Part shown: in pieces, positions 30,617-35,630 of the stretch
How the letters are laid out: each line of letters begins with the position of its first letter
How positions within the stretch are numbered: position 1 is the first letter of the stretch
DNA from: a virus
Virus record (IMG/VR): IMGVR_UViG_3300045107_000625
Coordinates: 1-35,630 of that record
Reading direction: 5' to 3' (one strand)
Length of the DNA stretch: 35,630 bases
The notes under the pieces: model-generated
What the model was told of the DNA's origin: nothing
The model's database searches: none
The model's input: only the letters and a program-made list of their open reading frames with translations
Translations under genes and position numbers: made by a program

Positions 30617-31396
30617 ATGATTAATCCCTGGTACAAGCTCTTGACGGCCCAGCCCGCGAACAGCGGGGGCCGGCGGCGCATCCTCGAGGTCCACCTCGAC
30701 AGCCCGCTGGGGGCCCTGGCCGAAGGGTTGGAAAACCTGGCCCTGGCGGTTTTCAGCGCCGGGGGCGTGATGGCGGCGGGGACAGTGAGCGTTTCGGGGA
30801 CGGTGCTCTCGGTGAGCGCGCGGCTGGGGATCACCCTGGACGGCTCGGCAGCCCTGGCCTCCGGCGGGCAGACCCTGGACCTGTTCTCGGTACCGGAGAA
30901 CAACCGGATTCGGGCCTACCTGCAGGCCGCGCCAATCCCCCAGGATACCGTGATCATTGATCCTGACACCAGCCAAACCCTGACCCACACCACCTATTTG
31001 CGGCTGGGCAAACTGGCCTTCGCCCAGGGGGCGACCCTGCCCGACGTACCCACCAACGCGGTCCCGGTGGCGAAACTGACCCGGGTACCTGGCGGGGTCA
31101 CGCTGGACGAGGTTGAAACTCCTGGACCCAAACTGCGAAAGGTGCTCGAGGGCTCGGCCCCCCTGGATTTTCCCAGCATCCCCGCCGGGGGCATCGCCAC
31201 CCTGACCATGGCTATAGCCGGAGCCCAACCTGGCTCTGAGGTGCTGCTGGGCGCACCGGCCAGTCTCGAGGCGGGCCTGCTGGCCTTCGGCCTGGTCACA
31301 GCCGCCGATACGGTCACGGTGCGCCTGTACAACTCCACTGCAGCCGCGGTTGACCCCGCTCCGGCTACCTGGAAAGCCTCAGTGCTGGTACACTAA
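30617..31396 (+). CDS. Tail protein, hypothetical (259 aa)
   Basis: ATG 30617 follows TAGGAGGATTT, a strong ribosome site. The N-terminal part is helical; the middle is beta-rich (VSVSGTVLSVSARLGITLDGSAAL). The C-terminal 90 residues (IPAGGIATLTMAIAGAQPGSEVLLGAP, then DTVTVRLYNSTAAAVDPA) form a jelly-roll-like repeat found at the end of many phage tip or fibre proteins. It is probably a structural tail protein near the tip. A terminator-like hairpin follows directly. Confidence 0.65.
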   Translation: MINPWYKLLTAQPANSGGRRRILEVHLDSPLGALAEGLENLALAVFSAGGVMAAGTVSVSGTVLSVSARLGITLDGSAALASGGQTLDLFSVPENNRIRAYLQAAPIPQDTVIIDPDTSQTLTHTTYLRLGKLAFAQGATLPDVPTNAVPVAKLTRVPGGVTLDEVETPGPKLRKVLEGSAPLDFPSIPAGGIATLTMAIAGAQPGSEVLLGAPASLEAGLLAFGLVTAADTVTVRLYNSTAAAVDPAPATWKASVLVH

Positions 31397-31406
31397 TCCT
31401 GAAACG

Positions 31407-31445
31407 CCCCTCCGGGGATTGGTAGCCAGGCTACCGCCGGAGGGG
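31407..31445 (+). terminator. Terminator-like hairpin with embedded Shine-Dalgarno (copy 2)
   Basis: The outer stem CCCCTCCGG (31407-31415) / CCGGAGGGG (31437-31445) is identical to copy 1 at 15755. The inner stem GGTAG/CTACC (31421-31435) differs in sequence but pairs too. TTTTACG follows and the lysozyme gene starts at TTG 31453, seven bases after the buried GGAGGGG. The sequence just upstream is also alike in the two copies. Confidence 0.8.
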
Positions 31446-31452
31446 TTTTACG

Positions 31453-32118
31453 TTGCGCCACCCCAATCAATTCGAAGAAGCTGACCTGGCCGAACTGGTT
31501 GGGGCCGAGAAAGCTGCCCTGTACTACCCGCACCTGCTCGAGGGCTTCCGCACCTATGGCCTGATTAATGCCCGCCGTCAAGCCCACTTTTTGGCCCAGG
31601 CGCTGGCCGAGACTGGCGGATTCAGCCACCTCGAGGAATCCCTCAGCTATTCCCCGCTGCGCCTAACCCAGGTCTGGCCTGGCCGCTTCCCCACCATAGC
31701 GGCCGCCGAGCCCTATGCCTTTGCGCCGGAGAAACTCGCCAACCTGGTATACGCCAACCGCATGGGCAACGGCGGCCCCGAAAGCGGCGACGGTTGGCGT
31801 TACCGGGGGCGGGGGCTAATCCAGCTGACCGGGCGCAATAACTACGTCGGGGCCACCCTCAGCCTCAATGCGCGGTTTGAGGGTGCTCCCGACCTCATCA
31901 GCTTCCCCGAGCGGCTGCTCGAGCCGCGCTGGGCGGCTATCAGCGCCTGCGACTACTGGGCGCGGGCACGCTACATGGGGCTGTCGCTGTCGTGGTGGGC
32001 CGACCGCAACAGCCTCGAGATGGTCACCCGGGGGGTCAACGGCGGCTTGATTGGCCTCAACCTCCGGGCGGCCTGGTTAGCCAAGGCCCAGGTGGTCTTG
32101 GCCAAAGGAGCGGTATGA
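31453..32118 (+). CDS. Endolysin, GH19 chitinase-like lysozyme
   Basis: 221 residues from TTG 31453, the only start that keeps the N-terminal helices. The pattern HFLAQALAETGGFSHLEESL (catalytic Glu about 53, second acidic pair 61-62) and GDGWRYRGRGLIQLTGRNNY (112-131) is the GH19 signature of phage endolysins, which cut the peptidoglycan glycan chain. No signal peptide is seen, so release needs the adjacent holin. The Shine-Dalgarno is inside the preceding hairpin, which may delay synthesis. It overlaps the holin gene by four bases. Confidence 0.93.
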   Translation: MRHPNQFEEADLAELVGAEKAALYYPHLLEGFRTYGLINARRQAHFLAQALAETGGFSHLEESLSYSPLRLTQVWPGRFPTIAAAEPYAFAPEKLANLVYANRMGNGGPESGDGWRYRGRGLIQLTGRNNYVGATLSLNARFEGAPDLISFPERLLEPRWAAISACDYWARARYMGLSLSWWADRNSLEMVTRGVNGGLIGLNLRAAWLAKAQVVLAKGAV

Positions 32119-32306
32119 ACGACAAAAAACCCTGGTGGCAAAGCAAAACTATATGGGCGGCGGTGCTGACGGCATTGCTGGGGGCCTACGGCCAAATAGA
32201 CGCATCCCTCAATGACCAACTCCCCAACATCCCGGATTGGGTCTTCGTGGTGCTGGCCGCATTCGGACTGTACGGGCGGGTTGTGGCTACCAAGCAGGTG
32301 GGCTAA
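32115..32306 (+). CDS. Holin (63 aa)
   Basis: ATG 32115, after AAAGGAG, overlaps the lysozyme stop. The product has a basic N-terminus (MNDKKPWWQSK) followed by two hydrophobic segments (TIWAAVLTALLGAYG and WVFVVLAAFGLYG) and a short basic tail, a class II holin layout. It would form the membrane lesions that free the endolysin. Confidence 0.8.
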   Translation: MNDKKPWWQSKTIWAAVLTALLGAYGQIDASLNDQLPNIPDWVFVVLAAFGLYGRVVATKQVG

Positions 32307-32515
32307 TGCTACCCCAGGCCTTGCTGGATATGGCCCTCGACCTGCTCAAGGCCCGCTTTCCGGGTCTGCCGGTGACCTGGTTGCTGGCCTATGCTCCCCG
32401 GCTGGCCGAGCTATACCACCGCTTCGCCGACCCGGTGCAGCGGGCCGCCGAACTGGATGCGCTGTGGGCCGAGCTGGAGACCCGCCTCGAGCAGCTCCTA
32501 GGGGGTGGGCATTGA
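32306..32515 (+). CDS. Small helical protein of the lysis cassette (69 aa)
   Basis: ATG 32306 overlaps the holin stop. The N-terminal half is moderately hydrophobic (LPQALLDMALDLLKARFPGLPVTWLLAYA); the second half is a charged helix (AAELDALWAELETRLEQLL). Lying between holin and lipoprotein, it could be an inner spanin or holin regulator, but it lacks a clear membrane anchor. The TGA overlaps the next TTG start. Confidence 0.6.
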   Translation: MLPQALLDMALDLLKARFPGLPVTWLLAYAPRLAELYHRFADPVQRAAELDALWAELETRLEQLLGGGH

Positions 32516-32799
32516 AAGCGCTGTTGTTGGCCGCGATGGTGGCGCTATCGAGTTGCGCGGTGCTGGTAGGCGACCCCAGCCCTAGCATTGCCCCAGTTGA
32601 AGGGGGCTACGAGGTCAGCACCGGCCTCGAGGGCGTGTTGGTGGTTGGAGCAGGAGCCGATATCACCAGTTGGCAACCCTACTCAGCCTGTGACTACCGC
32701 CCGGTGCTGGCGGGGCCTAAGCGGGCCATCGTCTGCCGGGCTCCGGTAACGGTGCGGGTGTTTACAACTGGCAAAATCCGAGCGTCGGTGGTGCCTTGA
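32512..32799 (+). CDS. Small lipoprotein of the lysis cassette, spanin-like position (95 aa)
   Basis: The start is TTG 32512, overlapping the previous stop (TTGA). This start is chosen because it gives a complete lipoprotein signal: MKALLLAAMVALSSC with Cys15 in lipobox LSSC. The mature part is beta-rich (GVLVVGAGADITSW, AIVCRAPVTVRVFTTGKI). After endolysin and holin, a lipoprotein suggests an outer spanin (Rz1-like) or unimolecular spanin for outer-membrane disruption. It is not Pro-rich like lambda Rz1, so this is tentative. Confidence 0.65.
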   Translation: MKALLLAAMVALSSCAVLVGDPSPSIAPVEGGYEVSTGLEGVLVVGAGADITSWQPYSACDYRPVLAGPKRAIVCRAPVTVRVFTTGKIRASVVP

Positions 32800-33191
32800 T
32801 TCGGTTTTCTGATGCCCCAGTCTCGGTAGAACTGCGGTTTTATCGGGGTGAAGCATCGGCATTTACGTTTTATATCGCCCGCGACCTGAGCGCCACCCCG
32901 CCCCGGATGCAGGTGCGCGATGTGACCGATAGCCCCGTGGTGCTATTACAGCCCAACAACGGCCTGGCCGTGGTTAGTGTACCCGTGACCTCAGTCCCCC
33001 CACGGCCCGACGGCAAGCCGCACACCTACCAGGGCACCTGGACTCGAGTGGACATCGCCCCCACCGTTGCTCAGCGGGAGGCCATGTTGGGCAAAAGCGG
33101 CCTGGTGGGGGATTTGGCCTTTGCGCTGGCTGCCGGGGATTTCACCCCATTGCGGGCCAGCCTATCGGTTAGCAACGACGTGAGCAGGTAG
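32796..33191 (+). CDS. Hypothetical tail/baseplate protein (131 aa)
   Basis: TTG 32796 overlaps the lipoprotein stop (TTGA). The sequence VSVELRFYRGEASAFTFYIARDL, then NNGLAVVSVPVTSVP and YQGTWTRVDIAPTV, has the beta pattern of baseplate upper-protein N-terminal domains (BppU-like) that attach fibres. This is a resemblance only. It begins the fibre module downstream of lysis genes. Confidence 0.65.
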   Translation: MIRFSDAPVSVELRFYRGEASAFTFYIARDLSATPPRMQVRDVTDSPVVLLQPNNGLAVVSVPVTSVPPRPDGKPHTYQGTWTRVDIAPTVAQREAMLGKSGLVGDLAFALAAGDFTPLRASLSVSNDVSR

Positions 33192-33194
33192 TTT

Positions 33195-33509
33195 ATGGAG
33201 CTTGTCGAAACCCTCGAGCGCTTCGACCTCATCGCCATAGACGAGCAAACCTCGCTGGTGCTGGTGGCCGGGGTGCCGGGGCGGGATGGGGTGAGCGGCA
33301 GCGGGGGGGCCATCTTCTACCAGATTTTGGCGACCATCGGGGCCGTCCCCCAAATTCGCTATCCGCTGGTGGGAGTCCCTGCCGCCAATAGCGGCCTGCT
33401 GTTCTTGAATGGCTTGCTCGAGACGTTGTGGCACGTTGAGGGCCTCGAGCTGGTCATAGATGCCACGCTGCTCCCTGGCGACGTGGTGCTGTTTCGCTAC
33501 ACCCTATAG
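33195..33509 (+). CDS. Hypothetical tail/fibre-module protein (104 aa)
   Basis: ATG 33195 follows AGGTAG. N-terminal strands (VETLERFDLIAIDEQTSLVLVAG) lead into a short collagen-like patch (GVPGRDGVSGSGG). The C-terminal part (NSGLLFLNGLLETLWHVEGLELVIDATLLPGDVVLFRYTL) resembles the fibre-end unit 'VYLNG...GDRIRVTYLK' of the next protein. Probably a fibre accessory or adaptor; the role is inferred. Confidence 0.65.
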   Translation: MELVETLERFDLIAIDEQTSLVLVAGVPGRDGVSGSGGAIFYQILATIGAVPQIRYPLVGVPAANSGLLFLNGLLETLWHVEGLELVIDATLLPGDVVLFRYTL

Positions 33510-33518
33510 GAGGATAAA

Positions 33519-34418
33519 ATGCCCAATACCCAGATTGATGCCAGTAGACAAGTCAAAGACGCGTCCGTTACCGATGCCAAGCTCTCCAGCACCTTTATCA
33601 AGGCCAACGGCGCAAACCCCTTCACGGCCAGCCAAAGTTTAGGCGGCTTCCGCCTGACGAACGTCGGCGATGCCGTGGCGGATAGCGATTACGCATCGTG
33701 GGGCCAGGTCAAACAGGCCATCCGCAATGTGATTTATCGCCGCGTGGCCCGGGCTGCGGCCACCGGCAACGTCAACGTTTCCAACCCGGGCACGGCAACC
33801 TTCGATGGGGTCACGCTGGCTAACGGCGATATTCTGTTTTTGCCCAGCCAGACCGCCCAGGCCGAGAACGGTTTGTACGTTTTCAACGGTTCAACCTCGG
33901 CGCTGACTCGAACCGTGGATGCCGACAACTCCAGCGAGGTGCAGCCGGGTCTGGCGGTGTTCGTATCTGAGGGCACAACGCTGGGCAACTCGCGCTGGAA
34001 CCTCATTACGGATGGGCCGATTACCCTGGGAACCACTGCGCTGACGTTTAGCCAGGAGACTACCGGCGGCACCTATACCGCTGGCAACGGCCTACAGCTG
34101 GTCACCAATGTGTTCTCGGTGGTCCCGGCGAGCGGCTCGGGCATCACGGTCAGCGGGGGCGGGGTAGGGATTGATGCCAGCATTATCCAGCGCAAGGCCG
34201 ATATTGTAGTGCGCGAAACCCCGTCGGGATCAGTCAACGGCTCTAACACCGCATTTGCTTTAGCGAATACGCCTGTGGCGGGGTCCGAACAGGTGTATCT
34301 CAACGGGGTGTTGCAAGAGCCCGGCGCAGGGAACGACTACACCATCAGTGGGGCCAACATCACCTTCGTGACAGCCCCTGTTACCGGAGACCGCATCCGG
34401 GTCACCTACCTCAAATAA
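33519..34418 (+). CDS. Tail fibre protein (299 aa)
   Basis: ATG 33519 follows TAGGAGGATAAA. The opening TQIDASRQVKDASVTDAKLSSTF and the GFRLTNVGDAVADSDYASWGQV segment are typical phage fibre N-terminal repeats. The middle (DGVTLANGDILFLPSQTAQAENGLYVFNGS) is a common fibre beta module. The C-terminal GSVNGSNTAFALANTPVAGSEQVYLNGVLQEPG, ending RIRVTYLK, is a recurrent phage end domain. It should form a trimeric fibre contacting the host. Confidence 0.88.
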   Translation: MPNTQIDASRQVKDASVTDAKLSSTFIKANGANPFTASQSLGGFRLTNVGDAVADSDYASWGQVKQAIRNVIYRRVARAAATGNVNVSNPGTATFDGVTLANGDILFLPSQTAQAENGLYVFNGSTSALTRTVDADNSSEVQPGLAVFVSEGTTLGNSRWNLITDGPITLGTTALTFSQETTGGTYTAGNGLQLVTNVFSVVPASGSGITVSGGGVGIDASIIQRKADIVVRETPSGSVNGSNTAFALANTPVAGSEQVYLNGVLQEPGAGNDYTISGANITFVTAPVTGDRIRVTYLK

Positions 34419-34419
34419 T

Positions 34420-35630
34420 ATGCGCTATCTACTGGCTATTTTGCTGGTGGCTCTGGGTTTAGGACTGACCCAGAGCACCACCATCGGCACCAACCAAATC
34501 CGCGACGGAGCCGTCACCAACTCCAAATTAGCCAATATGCCCGCGCTGAGCGTCAAGTGCAACAACAGTGGCGCGGGCGCCACTCCTATAGACTGCACAC
34601 AGGCGCAGCTCACCGCGCTGCTCAACCCGTTCACCAGCACTTTAAAGGGACTCGTCCCCGCCTCTGGCGGGGGCACAAGCAATTTCCTGCGGGCGGATGG
34701 GACGTGGGCTGTGCCCCCCAGCGGGGGCATCGCCAGCCTGGCGACCGCCAGCCTGCCCGCCCCGGCGGCGGGGAACAAAGGCACGGTCTACTATGTCAAC
34801 GACACCAACGGGGGGCTGGGGGCCCTGGCCTGGAGCGACGGGAGCAACTGGCAATACCTGCAACTCGGCCAGGTCTATCCCGCCGGTTACTCCAGCCTCC
34901 AGGCGGCAGTCAACGCGGCCAGCAGTGCTAAACTTCGGTTGGTAATTCCCCCCGGAACCTACACGCTTTCCACCGCGCTCAGCCTCGGCAACTACACTGA
35001 CCTCGAGTGCATGGCCGGGGCCACCTTTCAGCCCGGCACCTCCTCCACCACCGTGCTGTTCATCCAGGCCAGCCGGCTGCGGCTGCGGGGCTGTGCGGTG
35101 GATACCTCGAATCAAGGCACCTACACCGGCATTGCGGTGGATACGCAGGGGGTAACCGATGCCGGAGACCGCTACGCCTTCACGGTAGACGGGCTCTACA
35201 TCAACTCCAACTTCAACCAAAATGGCACCTGCCTGCGCCTCTTTTCCGGCGGAAGTGGAGCTACCTCGAGGTGGATTTCCCAAACGAGGTGGAATAACGT
35301 GTCCTGCCGGGGATTCGCCACTGGGTTGTTGCTCCAGACCACCGGTGGAATTGCCAACGATTACATCAACGGCAACGTGTTCAGCAACTTCTTTGCGACT
35401 GCTAATACTATCCAAATCAAAATTGATGCTCGCACCGACGCGGAAATCAGCAGTAACCAATTCACCAACTTCAATTTGCAAACCGGAAGCACCACCAGCC
35501 GCAGCATCACCATCAGCGGCAAGGCCCAGGCCAACCGCTTCGACGGGGTGACCTGGGACTGGGGCGGGGCCAACAGCGGGGTTTCGGGGAAGCTGGCCTA
35601 CGAGGTCACCGGCTCGGGCAACAGCTACGC
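34420..35630 (+). CDS. Tail fibre/tailspike with beta-helix domain, 3' truncated by window edge
   Basis: 403 codons plus two bases are present. The first 19 residues, MRYLLAILLVALGLGLTQS, look like a signal peptide, odd for a virion protein. Next come fibre-type units (IRDGAVTNSKLANMP, GTSNFLRADGTWAVP). From about residue 165 there is a right-handed beta-helix/pectate-lyase-like region (RLVIPPGTYTLSTALSLGNYTDLECMAGATF, then Asn/Thr-rich rungs). Host receptor binding or polysaccharide cleavage is likely. No Shine-Dalgarno is seen; ATG 34420 follows the previous stop directly. The C-terminus may be the fragment at 1-186. Confidence 0.8.
   Translation, partial: MRYLLAILLVALGLGLTQSTTIGTNQIRDGAVTNSKLANMPALSVKCNNSGAGATPIDCTQAQLTALLNPFTSTLKGLVPASGGGTSNFLRADGTWAVPPSGGIASLATASLPAPAAGNKGTVYYVNDTNGGLGALAWSDGSNWQYLQLGQVYPAGYSSLQAAVNAASSAKLRLVIPPGTYTLSTALSLGNYTDLECMAGATFQPGTSSTTVLFIQASRLRLRGCAVDTSNQGTYTGIAVDTQGVTDAGDRYAFTVDGLYINSNFNQNGTCLRLFSGGSGATSRWISQTRWNNVSCRGFATGLLLQTTGGIANDYINGNVFSNFFATANTIQIKIDARTDAEISSNQFTNFNLQTGSTTSRSITISGKAQANRFDGVTWDWGGANSGVSGKLAYEVTGSGNSY

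Overview
The window looks like most of the genome of a temperate, siphovirus-type phage (or prophage) of a Thermus/Meiothermus-like host. Three things suggest that host. The DNA is GC-rich. The palindrome CTCGAG recurs roughly every 200 bp, in more than one reading frame. The main rightward promoter places its -10 box directly before an ATG, a leaderless arrangement common in Deinococcus-Thermus. The host is inferred, not proven.

Layout. Bases 1-186 are the 3' end of a tail-fibre-like gene. An unrecognised gene and two membrane-protein genes follow (309-1787). Bases 1788-1966 hold an attachment-site region: the 3' half of a tRNA-Val(TAC) gene on the minus strand, flanked by GTGAAAC repeats that could be integrase arm sites. 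The minus-strand lysogeny block (1967-4693) has a tyrosine integrase, a tiny ORF, an AT-rich lipoprotein cargo gene bracketed by direct repeats, and a cleavable CI/LexA-type repressor. From 4760 rightward every gene is on the plus strand. First come two small HTH proteins. A run of small early genes follows, three of them with paired-cysteine motifs. Next are a RecT-like annealing protein, a replication initiator with an iteron origin inside its coding sequence, a likely helicase loader and a VRR-NUC nuclease.

The late region starts near 10968: small and large terminase, portal, a MuF head protein fused to a C-terminal HEIGH metallopeptidase, a small possible partner gene, and a protease-scaffold-major-capsid fusion. 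Connector proteins, major tail protein, frameshifted tail chaperones, tape measure (1231 aa), distal tail proteins and a 1502-aa hub/tip protein follow. A lysis cassette (GH19 lysozyme, holin, lipoprotein) comes next, then tail-fibre genes running off the right edge.

How the pieces fit. Phage tail and membrane genes lie left of the att site and the integrase lies right of it. The window also starts in the end of a fibre gene and stops inside a fibre gene. This fits a circular (attP-bearing) genome opened inside the fibre gene, or the junction of two tandem prophages. The most unusual elements are the MuF-metallopeptidase fusion, and two copies of a terminator-like hairpin whose 3' arm contains the Shine-Dalgarno sequence of a TTG-started gene. 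Also notable are the origin iterons read in two frames, and a perfect 51-bp repeat shared by a replication gene and a tail gene.
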